Both the position numbers and the translations under genes were made by a program. From Paraburkholderia terricola (lineage in GTDB: Bacteria; Pseudomonadota; Gammaproteobacteria; Burkholderiales; Burkholderiaceae): a DNA stretch of 64,000 nt. The DNA lies in the NCBI RefSeq assembly GCF_900142195.1, contig NZ_FRAB01000012.1:1-64000 (forward strand), in the 5' to 3' direction. Position 1 is the stretch's first letter; every line of letters begins with the position of its first letter. This document shows positions 48,467 to 57,024 of the stretch, one piece after another. A model generated the notes under the pieces. That model saw only the letters and a list, made by a program, of their open reading frames with translations. It was not told the DNA's origin and searched no databases.

Positions 48467-48473
48467 GTGATGG

Positions 48474-49550
48474 TTACTCTTCTTCGCCCGCGACTTCGGC
48501 GCCCGCCCCGGTCACTGCTTCGGCCATGGCGTTCACACCCAGCGATTCGCGGATACGATTTTCAATTTCACGAGCGATATCAGGATTCTCGCGCAGGAAT
48601 TCGCGCGCATTGTCCTTGCCCTGACCGATACGTTCGCCGCTGTAGCTATACCAGGCACCCGCCTTGTCGACGATCTTGGCCTGCACGCCGAGGTCGATGA
48701 TCTCGCCCTGGCGCGAGATACCCTCGCCATACAGAATGTCGAAAATCGCTTCGCGGAACGGCGGCGCCACCTTGTTCTTGACGACCTTCACGCGCGTTTC
48801 ATTGCCGATCACTTCGTCGTTCTTCTTGATCGAACCGATGCGGCGAATGTCCAGGCGCACCGACGCGTAGAACTTCAGCGCGTTGCCGCCCGTGGTGGTT
48901 TCCGGATTGCCGAACATCACGCCGATCTTCATGCGGATCTGGTTGATGAAGATCACGAGGCAGTTCGTGCGCTTGATCGTGCCGGTGAGCTTGCGCAGCG
49001 CTTGCGACATCAGACGCGCTTGCAGACCTGGCAGCGAGTCGCCCATTTCGCCTTCGATTTCGGCCTTCGGCACGAGGGCCGCGACCGAGTCGATCACGAT
49101 CATGTCGATCGAGCCCGAGCGCACCAGCGCGTCGGCGATTTCGAGCGCCTGCTCGCCGGTGTCCGGCTGCGAGACCAGCAGGTCGTTCACATTTACGCCG
49201 AGCTTGCCCGCGTACTGAATATCCAGCGCGTGTTCCGCGTCGATAAACGCCGCCGTGCCGCCGATCTTCTGCATTTCGGCGATGACCTGCAGCGTCAGCG
49301 TGGTTTTACCGGATGACTCCGGGCCATAGATTTCGACCACACGGCCACGCGGCAAACCGCCGACGCCCAGTGCGATGTCGAGACCGAGCGATCCGGTTGA
49401 GACCACCTGGATGTCTTCGACTGCCTCACCTGCGCCGAGCCGCATGACCGACCCCTTGCCGAACTGCTTTTCGATCTGCGCGAGTGCGGCAGCGAGTGCC
49501 TTGCTCTTTTCAGCAGTCAGTCCAGCCGAGCCTTTCTTGCTTTCTTCCAT
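48474..49550 (-). CDS. recA: RecA recombinase
   Basis: 358 residues from [19 protein letters not shown]. Walker A is GPESSGKTT, and the L1/L2 DNA-binding regions are within [22 protein letters not shown] and [26 protein letters not shown]. It promotes strand exchange and LexA cleavage. An SOS box lies about 80 bases upstream. The start is the family-consensus methionine. Confidence 0.98.
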   Translation of the reverse strand: MEESKKGSAGLTAEKSKALAAALAQIEKQFGKGSVMRLGAGEAVEDIQVVSTGSLGLDIALGVGGLPRGRVVEIYGPESSGKTTLTLQVIAEMQKIGGTAAFIDAEHALDIQYAGKLGVNVNDLLVSQPDTGEQALEIADALVRSGSIDMIVIDSVAALVPKAEIEGEMGDSLPGLQARLMSQALRKLTGTIKRTNCLVIFINQIRMKIGVMFGNPETTTGGNALKFYASVRLDIRRIGSIKKNDEVIGNETRVKVVKNKVAPPFREAIFDILYGEGISRQGEIIDLGVQAKIVDKAGAWYSYSGERIGQGKDNAREFLRENPDIAREIENRIRESLGVNAMAEAVTGAGAEVAGEEE

Positions 49551-49630
49551 GAATCGTCCTTTGCTATGATGAACGGCGTCTGAGGCAGGTGCGCAGCGCG
49601 TTTTCAACGAACGGCGCACGAAACTCAGAC

Positions 49631-49648
49631 ACTGTATAAAAAAACAGT
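49631..49648 (-). promoter_or_regulatory. LexA (SOS) box upstream of recA
   Basis: ACTGTATAAAAAAACAGT contains CTGT-N8-ACAG, the LexA consensus. On the minus strand a -35-like TTGCCA lies just upstream and the box overlaps the -10-like TATACA, so repression of recA is expected. Confidence 0.9.
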
Positions 49649-49782
49649 GGTTTTGGCAAGCACGATTCCATGCGAACGCGCATATTTACTCTCGCGCTAC
49701 CCCACCACCCACAATAATTTTCGGAGACCGCTGTGCGCCGCGGGGACACCCAAGGTGCCGGCAAGGCCAAAGCTGGCGCACC

Positions 49783-50565
49783 ATGCGAATTCTGATTGCC
49801 GAAGACGACAGCATACTCGCGGACGGTCTGGTTCGATCACTCCGCCAATCGGCCTATGCCGTCGATCACGTGAAGAGCGGCGTAGAGGCCGACACCGCCC
49901 TGTCGATGCAAACCTTCGACCTGCTGATCCTCGATCTCGGCCTGCCGCGCATGTCCGGACTCGAGGTGCTGCGCCGCCTGCGCGCGCGCAATTCGAACCT
50001 GCCGGTGTTGATCCTGACCGCCGCGGACAGCGTCGACGAACGCGTCAAGGGCCTTGACCTCGGCGCCGACGACTACATGGCCAAACCCTTCGCGCTGAAC
50101 GAACTCGAGGCGCGCGTGCGGGCGCTGACCCGGCGCGGCGCGGGCGGCGGCCCGACCGTCGTGCGGCACGGCTCGCTGTCGTTCGACCAGGTTGGCCGCA
50201 TCGCCTATGTCAACGAACAGGTGATCGACCTGTCGGCGCGCGAGCTGGGCTTGCTCGAAGTGCTGCTGCAGCGCATCGGCCGCCTGGTCTCGAAAGAACA
50301 ACTCGTCGACCATCTGTGCGAATGGGGCGAGGAGGTCAGCAACAACGCGATCGAAGTCTACGTGCACCGGCTGCGCAAGAAGATCGAGCCGAGCGGCGTG
50401 CGCATCATCACTGTGCGGGGCCTGGGATATTGCCTCGAGAAGGCGGCGTCGCCCGCGAACGTGAACGCCCACGCCGGCGAGAGCGAGGGCGCGCCGCCGC
50501 CCCCCGCCGGGCCCGAACCCGAGCCGCCGTCGGGCCCGATGCCGGCGAGCCACCATTTCAAATAG
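49783..50565 (+). CDS. OmpR-family response regulator (TctD-like)
   Basis: 260 residues. MRILIAEDDSILADGLVRSLR and Asp51 (LLILDLGLPRMSGLEVL), with GADDYMAKPFALNELEARV, form the receiver. The winged helix includes LSARELGLLEVLLQRIG and NNAIEVYVHRLRKKIEP. After residue 225 there is an Ala/Pro/Glu-rich tail of about 35 residues that is not part of the fold. Upstream of its kinase gene by 10 bp; divergent from recA. Confidence 0.9.
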   Translation: MRILIAEDDSILADGLVRSLRQSAYAVDHVKSGVEADTALSMQTFDLLILDLGLPRMSGLEVLRRLRARNSNLPVLILTAADSVDERVKGLDLGADDYMAKPFALNELEARVRALTRRGAGGGPTVVRHGSLSFDQVGRIAYVNEQVIDLSARELGLLEVLLQRIGRLVSKEQLVDHLCEWGEEVSNNAIEVYVHRLRKKIEPSGVRIITVRGLGYCLEKAASPANVNAHAGESEGAPPPPAGPEPEPPSGPMPASHHFK

Positions 50566-50575
50566 GGAACACCCC

Positions 50576-52114
50576 ATGGCCGCTCGCGCAGATCGCCCCA
50601 CGGCGCACGCGGCGGACCTCGACGAAGCGCGCGACGAGCGCTACGCCAATCCGTTCGCCCCGCCCGACGAGACCGAAGCCGCCGCCGCGGCGCGTCCGCG
50701 CTCGCTGTTCGGCGAGATTCTCGACTGGATGCTGGCGCCGCTCCTGCTGCTGTGGCCGATGAGCCTCGCCGTCACCTATCTGGTCGCCAAGTCGATCGCC
50801 AACGGGCCGTTCGACCGCGCGCTCGAAACCGACGCCTATGTGCTCGCGCGCCAGATTCATCCGGTGAATGGCGTGGCGGAGCTGTCGCTGCCCGATTCCA
50901 CGCGCGATTTTCTACGCACCGACAATGTCGACAGCCTGTTCTATCAGGTGCTCGGCACGCGCGGCGAACTGGTCGGCGGCGAGCGCGACATGCCGTTGCC
51001 GCACGAGGACGACCGCCCGCCGCCCGGCCTCGTCGAATTCCGCGACGACGTGCTGCACGGCAACGACATCCGCGTCGCCTATACGACCGTCGAGTTTCCG
51101 CAGACGCCCGGCGCGCAGCCGGTGCTGGTGCAGGTCGCCGAAACGCTCGACAAACGCAGCCAGCTCGCCAACGACATCATCAAGGGCGTGATCCTGCCGC
51201 AGTTCGTGATCCTGCCGCTCGCGATCCTGCTGGTGTGGTTCGGCCTGTCGCGCGGACTCGCGCCGCTGCATGCGCTGCAGGACCACATCCGCGCGCGCCG
51301 CCCCGACGATCTGTCGCCGCTGGAAGCACGCCGCGCGCCGCCCGAGATCGAGCCGCTGGTCACGTCGTTCAACGATCTGCTCACGCGCCTCGAACAGAAC
51401 ATGGAATTGCAGAAGCGCTTCATCGCCGATGCCGCGCATCAGATGAAAACGCCGCTGGCCGGCCTGCGCACCCAGGCGGAACTGGCGTTGCGCCAGGACG
51501 TCTCGGCGGAAGTTCATCGCTCGCTCGAACAGATCGCCACCAGTTCCGAGCACGCGGCGCGGCTCGTCACGCAGTTGCTGGCGCTGGCGCGCGCCGAGAA
51601 CCGCATGTCGGGGCAGATTTTCACCACCGTCGAGGTCACCGAGGTCGCGCGCCATGCCGTGCGCGACTGGGTTCAAGCCGCGCTCGCCAAGCAGATGGAC
51701 CTCGGTTACGAAGCGCCCGAGGAACCGGTCGAAGTGGACGGCAATCCGGTGATGCTGCGCGAAATGCTGTCGAATCTGATCGACAACGCGATCCGCTACA
51801 CCCCGGCGGGCGGACGCATTACCGTCAGGGTGCGGCATGAGGCGGCAGCGCGGCGCGTCCATCTCGAAGTCGAGGACACCGGCATGGGCATTCCGGCGGC
51901 CGAGCGCTCGCGGGTGATCGAGCGCTTCTACCGGATTCTCGGCCGCGAAGGCGACGGCAGCGGCCTTGGGCTTGCGATCGTCCGGGAGATCGCCACCATG
52001 CACGGCGGCGAACTGACGATCGAGGACAACGTCTATCAAACCTCGCCGCGGCTTGCCGGAACGCTGGTGCGTGTCAGCTTGCAAGCGCACGAACCGGCAC
52101 GGGACTTACCCTAA
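50576..52114 (+). CDS. Sensor histidine kinase (TctE-like)
   Basis: 512 residues. TM1 is about 53-71 and TM2 about 204-222; between them is a 2CSK_N-type periplasmic domain as in the tricarboxylate sensor TctE. A HAMP-like linker and HisKA box (RFIADAAHQMKTPLAGL, phospho-His288) are followed by the ATPase domain (NLIDNAIRYTPAGG, VEDTGMGIP, GSGLGLAIV). The first 45 residues are a polar cytoplasmic extension of unusual composition. Its likely target is the MHS transporter gene 227 bp downstream. Confidence 0.9.
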   Translation: MAARADRPTAHAADLDEARDERYANPFAPPDETEAAAAARPRSLFGEILDWMLAPLLLLWPMSLAVTYLVAKSIANGPFDRALETDAYVLARQIHPVNGVAELSLPDSTRDFLRTDNVDSLFYQVLGTRGELVGGERDMPLPHEDDRPPPGLVEFRDDVLHGNDIRVAYTTVEFPQTPGAQPVLVQVAETLDKRSQLANDIIKGVILPQFVILPLAILLVWFGLSRGLAPLHALQDHIRARRPDDLSPLEARRAPPEIEPLVTSFNDLLTRLEQNMELQKRFIADAAHQMKTPLAGLRTQAELALRQDVSAEVHRSLEQIATSSEHAARLVTQLLALARAENRMSGQIFTTVEVTEVARHAVRDWVQAALAKQMDLGYEAPEEPVEVDGNPVMLREMLSNLIDNAIRYTPAGGRITVRVRHEAAARRVHLEVEDTGMGIPAAERSRVIERFYRILGREGDGSGLGLAIVREIATMHGGELTIEDNVYQTSPRLAGTLVRVSLQAHEPARDLP

Positions 52115-52156
52115 CGCTGCCTGAACGCTGAACCGGACGGCGGCAATTATTGAGAC

Positions 52157-52207
52157 GCGTTAGCCGCGCGTTTGCGTGTTTTAGACCAATATTGGACGGC
52201 GTTAGCC
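52157..52207. promoter_or_regulatory. Direct repeats upstream of the MHS transporter gene
   Basis: GCGTTAGCC occurs at 52157-52165 and 52199-52207, 42 bp apart (four helical turns), each preceded by GAC. AATATTGG also repeats nearby. These are candidate response-regulator sites between the kinase and transporter genes. Confidence 0.4.
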
Positions 52208-52341
52208 AAAATTCACCGCATGAACGACGCAACCCTGTTCACCCCGCCACGTCAGTAGCCCGTAAGTTTCCATTCCAATAATCGGTTCCACGGGGACGCC
52301 TTGCCGGCGAACCGCGTGCATATCAATATTGGAGACGACAC

Positions 52342-54000
52342 ATGGCTACCGTTGGCGGGCAACTCTCGCATACGCCGATGACGCGAGAAGAGAAGCGGGT
52401 GATCTTCGCATCGTCGCTGGGTACGATTTTCGAGTGGTACGACTTCTATCTGGCCGGTTCGCTCGCGGCTTTCATCAGCAAGAGCTTTTTCTCCGGCGTC
52501 AATCCGACCGCCGCCTTCATTTTCACGCTTCTCAGCTTTGCCGCTGGTTTCGCGGTGCGGCCGTTCGGCGCGATCGTGTTCGGGCGCCTCGGCGATATGG
52601 TCGGGCGCAAGTACACGTTCCTCGTCACGATCGTGATCATGGGTCTGTCGACGTTCCTCGTCGGCTTCCTGCCCGGCTACGCGGCGATCGGCATGGCTTC
52701 GCCAGTGATCTTCATCGCGATGCGCATGCTCCAGGGTCTCGCGCTCGGCGGCGAATACGGCGGTGCCGCCACTTACGTCGCAGAACATGCGCCGGCGGGA
52801 CGCCGCGGCTTCTACACCGCATGGATCCAGACCACCGCCACGCTCGGCCTGTTCCTGTCGCTGCTGGTGATTCTCGGCGTGCGCACGGCGATGGGCGAGG
52901 ACGCGTTCGGCGTATGGGGCTGGCGCATTCCGTTTATCGCGTCGATCGCGCTGCTGGCCGTGTCGGTGTGGATTCGCTTGCAACTGCATGAGTCGCCGGT
53001 GTTCGAGCGCATCAAGGCCGAAGGCAAGACCTCCAAGGCACCGCTGTCGGAAGCATTCGGCCAGTGGAAGAACCTGAAGGTCGTGATCCTCGCGCTGATC
53101 GGCCTGACAGCCGGCCAGGCCGTGGTCTGGTACACGGGTCAGTTCTACACCCTGTTCTTCCTGACGCAGACGCTGAAGGTCGACGGCGCGAGCGCCAACA
53201 TCCTGATCGCGATCGCTCTCCTCATCGGCACGCCGTTCTTTCTGTTTTTCGGTTCGCTGTCGGATCGCATCGGCCGCAAGCCGATCATCATGGCGGGGTT
53301 GCTGATCGCCGCGTGCACGTACTTCCCGTTGTTCAAGGCGCTCACGCATTATGCGAATCCGGCGCTGGAAACCGCCACGCTGAAATCGCCGATCGTCGTG
53401 ATCGCGAATCCGGACGAATGCTCGTTCCAGTTCAACCCGGTCGGCACGGCGAAGTTCACGAGTTCGTGCGACATCGCCAAGAGCGCGCTCTCGAAGTCGG
53501 GCTTGAACTACGAGAACGTCGCGGCGCCGGCGGGCGCGCTCGCGCAGATCAAGGTCGGCGACACGGTGATCAACACGTATGACGGCAAGGCCGCCGACGC
53601 CAAGGAGCAAGGCAAGACGTTCGACAAGACGCTCGCGACGACGCTGAAGACGGCCGGCTATCCGCCGAAGGCCGATCCTTCGCAGATCAACTGGCCGATG
53701 ACCGTGGCGATCCTGACGATCCTCGTGATCTACGTGACGATGGTGTACGGGCCGATTGCGGCAATGCTGGTCGAGATGTTCCCGACGCGCATCCGCTATA
53801 CGTCGATGTCGCTGCCGTATCACATCGGCAATGGCTGGTTCGGGGGCTTCCTACCGGCGACCGCGTTCGCGATCGTCGCGGCGAAGGGCAACATCTACTC
53901 GGGGTTGTGGTATCCGATCGTGATCGCGCTCATTACGTTCGTGATCGGCATTCTGTTCGTCAAGGAGACCAAGGACTCGGACATCTACGCGAGAGACTGA
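52342..54000 (+). CDS. MFS transporter of the metabolite:H+ symporter (MHS) family
   Basis: 552 residues, longer than the usual 430-450. GTIFEWYDFYLAGSLAAFI and GRLGDMVGRKYTFLVTIVIMG are the N-terminal MHS signatures; RMLQGLALGGEYGGAATYVAEH is the TM4-TM5 motif. A non-membrane insert of about 118 residues (near residues 334-452, with two Cys, ECSF and SSCD) lies between two late helices and probably faces the periplasm. Substrate unknown; the family takes dicarboxylates, betaine, alpha-ketoglutarate or shikimate. Preceded by a TctDE-like two-component pair, which points to an organic acid. Confidence 0.85.
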   Translation: MATVGGQLSHTPMTREEKRVIFASSLGTIFEWYDFYLAGSLAAFISKSFFSGVNPTAAFIFTLLSFAAGFAVRPFGAIVFGRLGDMVGRKYTFLVTIVIMGLSTFLVGFLPGYAAIGMASPVIFIAMRMLQGLALGGEYGGAATYVAEHAPAGRRGFYTAWIQTTATLGLFLSLLVILGVRTAMGEDAFGVWGWRIPFIASIALLAVSVWIRLQLHESPVFERIKAEGKTSKAPLSEAFGQWKNLKVVILALIGLTAGQAVVWYTGQFYTLFFLTQTLKVDGASANILIAIALLIGTPFFLFFGSLSDRIGRKPIIMAGLLIAACTYFPLFKALTHYANPALETATLKSPIVVIANPDECSFQFNPVGTAKFTSSCDIAKSALSKSGLNYENVAAPAGALAQIKVGDTVINTYDGKAADAKEQGKTFDKTLATTLKTAGYPPKADPSQINWPMTVAILTILVIYVTMVYGPIAAMLVEMFPTRIRYTSMSLPYHIGNGWFGGFLPATAFAIVAAKGNIYSGLWYPIVIALITFVIGILFVKETKDSDIYARD

Positions 54001-54086
54001 ACACGGGGTGTCCGGGGCTGCTTTGAAAAAGTAGCGCGCCGGGGGTTGACAGCCTCCGGCGCTATCCCCATAATCTCGCTTCTTTC

Positions 54087-54171
<85 letters not shown>

Positions 54172-54179
<8 letters not shown>

Positions 54180-54197
54180 CGCTTCGGCGGGCTTTTT
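54172..54197 (+). terminator. Terminator after tRNA-Met, partly within the left repeat
   Basis: AAAAAGCCCGC-TTCG-GCGGGCTTTTT, an 11-bp perfect stem with a T-run. Only its left edge is inside the 37-bp repeat; its right arm belongs to the island. Confidence 0.9.
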
Positions 54198-54519
54198 TTC
54201 GTCCTTGATTTTTATACGGTTTCTGGCAATTCGAGGACGCGGCGCGTTTGGCCGATAAGCTCGCCGGTACAACCTGCTGGTACAAACCGGGCTCGCAGGG
54301 AGGTCCACATCCGGATGGACGACGAATTGGCAAAAACTGTACGTGTGCCGTCCGCGCGGTACTTCGGTGCCTCGATTTCGCGCTGTCATCCTGGACAGTT
54401 TGCGCCCCTACGCTGACGGCCAAAAATATTCAAGCGGACACTGGGCAAAGACCCGTCGCGACAGCGCGAGCGGCGGCGACTATTTCGGTTTGGACTGACT
54501 GACGGCGTTGCACGCCCGT

Positions 54520-54736
54520 CGACGACCACCTCGCCGCCGGTACCGCGCCGATTCTCGACTTGCAGGGGAGAACGGACGCAGTGGCGCCCCGTCGGTTCTC
54601 ATAGCTTCTCAAGTCCATGCTCGGCGACCGCGTGACGGTAGTCGTATTGCCGAATGCGGGACACGCGATGGCGCCCGCGCAGCCCAAAGCGATGGCTGAT
54701 GCGATCTCAACGTTTGCAAAGCGAGTCAACCAATAA
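54520..54736 (+). pseudogene. Remnant of an alpha/beta hydrolase C-terminus
   Basis: The frame reads APILDLQGRTDAVAPRRFS, then an in-frame TAG at 54602-54604, then LLKSMLGDRVTVVVLPNAGH and AMAPAQPKAMADAISTF to a stop at 54734-54736. GRTDAVAP holds the late catalytic Asp and PNAGHA the catalytic His of the alpha/beta hydrolase fold. The N-terminal two thirds, including the nucleophile, are missing. The coordinates of its left end are approximate. Confidence 0.6.
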
Positions 54737-54850
54737 CGCGACGCTTGACGCTGGGGCAGCGAAGCGGCCCTGGCGTCTTGCGAAAGAACGAGGGAACAGC
54801 AATCACGTGCTAACCAGCGTGGCAGACGCAGACTGCTAGCGATGTCTGTT

Positions 54851-55189
54851 CTAATCGGCAGCAAAGACCACGGCTGCGGTATCGCCGACTTCCGTAAAGC
54901 TTCGGACAAAGCGATAGGCTTGGCTATCGATATGAATCTGGTTCCCGCCCGAGGCGGTTAGCTCGAGCATGTCGTTTGCAAGCGAAGTTGCGATCGTGCC
55001 AATCTGCTTCAGGTCTTCGGGCAAACCTGCTGGGTCGCCCAAATAGACGGTACACGCATCGACCGTGTGTCGCATCATCACGATGCTTGTCGCGCTATCG
55101 AGTGCGCGCTCAAGATACCCGGCGAGAATTCGCAGCGATTCCGGTACCTCTGCGCCATAAGCGTTCGCTAAGCCAATATCGTCTGTCAC
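54851..55189 (-). CDS. Orphan small protein in the T6SS island
   Basis: 112 residues from a GTG start at 55189 that has GAAGGAG 6 bases upstream. It reads VTDDIGLANAYGAEVPESL, then ERALDSATSIVMMRHTVDAC and ends TEVGDTAAVVFAAD. I do not recognise the family; there is no signal peptide or membrane segment. It is mostly helical in appearance and lies on the strand of vgrG-effector-immunity, downstream of a broken phosphoesterase gene. It could be the immunity protein of the lost phosphoesterase or another accessory gene; that is inference only. Confidence 0.6.
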   Translation of the reverse strand: MTDDIGLANAYGAEVPESLRILAGYLERALDSATSIVMMRHTVDACTVYLGDPAGLPEDLKQIGTIATSLANDMLELTASGGNQIHIDSQAYRFVRSFTEVGDTAAVVFAAD

Positions 55190-55499
55190 TTTGAACTCCT
55201 TCGGCCGTTCGGGCCATGTGAGCGGCTCGTGTCTTTTTTCCACTGACAGGCGGGTGGGCCGCTTCCGTCCTAACCGACGGTGATGCAGCACACGGCTCGG
55301 CTGCCAGTCAGGCTTACATCTCACCGGGACCGTGCATCATCCGATGATGACTGCGGCGGCGTCGTGTTCATGCGAGCATACGTGATCCGCGTCCCCGCTC
55401 GGAATCACGCAGCGGCGGTACGGACCCGCGCTATTCGCGTTGGTGAGATTCGCCATGCGAGAACATCCGCCGCTTTGCGGTTGGAGACTTCGAGCCAAG

Positions 55500-55900
55500 T
55501 CACGACCCGCCTTTGTACGTCTCAACGAAGCTCGCGAGGTCTGCCCAGTTCGGTGACGATAGCAGCTCCGGATGGTCCTGTTGCACCTTTAGCGCGACGC
55601 GACGAAAGGCCTGTGCACATGCAGAGAAGCCGGTCGATCGTGAGACAGAAGACGCACCAACGTGCGCCGTTCGTGGTCAGCCAATCGTCAACCCGCGACT
55701 GCTCTGGAAGAAAATCAGACACGTTGTCGCTAATCGCACGCTCGCCTGCCATTGCCATCAAGCGATTGGCCTGGGTGCCCGTCGGGAGCGGCGCAAACCA
55801 GCTATCGCAAACGGTGAAATTCCTTGCGAAAAATCATAAACAGGCAGCGCGTCGGCGGTGTAATAGCCCATCACCATCGATAGGTCGGCCGGTGGTGGGT
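55500..55900 (-). pseudogene. Decayed phosphoesterase (phospholipase C / acid phosphatase-like)
   Basis: Fragments in three frames follow in order: DLSMVMGYYTADALPVYDF, then NFTVCDSWFAPLPTGTQANR with LMAMAGE and DWLTTNGARWCVF, then FRRVALKVQQDHPELLSSPN with ADLASFVETYK. MGYYT, LPVY, FTVCDSWFAPLPT and NR are diagnostic of the phosphoesterase/phospholipase C family (PF04185-like). At least two frameshifts break it, near 55828 and near 55650, and the N-terminus and much of the middle are gone. Such enzymes are frequent T6SS cargo genes beside vgrG. The rest of 55190-56004 holds no intact gene. Confidence 0.65.
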
Positions 55901-56004
55901 TCGTGTCGCGTAGACGTATCCGTCGTATTGCGAATGCTACTTGCGGATGTGGATCTGACGAAGAACGTCCGAGAACATGTCGCTCGCCGCTGACCGTGAG
56001 AGAT

Positions 56005-57012
56005 TTACGCCTTGCGCTCGAATTCCCATAGTGCCGGCTGTTGACGGAGAGTCCCATTCCGGTCCGGGGCGAAAACATCTGGCATACGCTCTCCCTGGCG
56101 CACTAGCACGCCGGGGACATTGTGGCCTTGTGCCTTCCAGATACCGGTTTCGGGGCAAATCTGACCGGTACGTACTGTCACAGGCCCAGTGTCCAGCGAG
56201 GTCGGCTGAGACTGTTGGCGTGCATCGAAATCCCGTGCGAAGTCAACGAGGTCCTTCGGGTAGGCGACGTGGTCGCGAAAAGGCGTGTCGTCGAGTTCGA
56301 GAAGAAAAGTAGCGGCAGCCGCCTCCACGGCCCAATAGCCAACGTAGGCGCCGCCCTCCTGCTCGTTAGCCTTCAGGTGGCTATCGTGCCAAGGCGCGTC
56401 ATTCATGGCTGCGTACCAGGCCTCAAGATACGCAGCGATATCTCGAATGCTTTCCTCTTCGGAATCGCGGTAGAAACTGTTAATGAGTAACCGATAGGGT
56501 CGGTCATGAAACCATTTGTCAACATCGTACCGGCCATCCATGCCATATGACAGGAGGTCTTCATAAAGTGTGTCCTGCGCACGGTAGAACGGGTCCAGCA
56601 TGTTCGAAAGACGCGGGAGCAATTCGGTGCGATGCAGGAGAAGGCAAAGGCTGATGAGCTGCATTGCCTTGTCGTACTCGCCAATCTCCCCAAACATCAG
56701 GGGTGGGACACTATCGTCCTTTATTGCATCGCGGTTCAGCGTCGTGTACGACTCAAGCGTATCGACCAGCAGTGGCAATTCATCTCGCAAGGCGATCAGA
56801 CTTTTTCCGCCAGTGAACTCCAGTAGAAATCGACGATGAGCATAGGACGCCCGGTACCTTGCCGCGAGCGCTTTGCGCTCTGTTTCCGTCGAGCCACTGG
56901 GCGCTTCATGTCGGGCCCAATACTCGATCTGTTCGGTGAGTTGCGGCAGCAACCAGTCGTAATACCGCTTGCTCAGGAATCTTTGACGCCTTCCTGCTTC
57001 AAAATCGTCCAT
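56005..57012 (-). CDS. PoNi-type immunity protein (DUF1910/DUF1911) with extra C-terminal module
   Basis: 335 residues. The N-terminal half (RRQRFLSKRYYDWLLPQL and FGEIGEYDKAMQLISLCLLL) resembles DUF1910, and residues about 155-260 (GYWAVEAAAATFLLELDD, FRDHVAYPKDLVDFARDFD) match DUF1911, together the immunity proteins of PoNe DNases. From residue 282 there is an added segment (TGQICPETGIWKAQG, VRQGERMPDVFAPD) with a CPxTGxW motif that resembles a small module I have seen in other T6SS-associated proteins; it is not part of DUF1911. It starts 12 bp beyond the effector stop, the standard effector-immunity layout. Cytoplasmic, no signal. Confidence 0.85.
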   Translation of the reverse strand: MDDFEAGRRQRFLSKRYYDWLLPQLTEQIEYWARHEAPSGSTETERKALAARYRASYAHRRFLLEFTGGKSLIALRDELPLLVDTLESYTTLNRDAIKDDSVPPLMFGEIGEYDKAMQLISLCLLLHRTELLPRLSNMLDPFYRAQDTLYEDLLSYGMDGRYDVDKWFHDRPYRLLINSFYRDSEEESIRDIAAYLEAWYAAMNDAPWHDSHLKANEQEGGAYVGYWAVEAAAATFLLELDDTPFRDHVAYPKDLVDFARDFDARQQSQPTSLDTGPVTVRTGQICPETGIWKAQGHNVPGVLVRQGERMPDVFAPDRNGTLRQQPALWEFERKA

Positions 57013-57024
57013 GAATCGGGTCTC

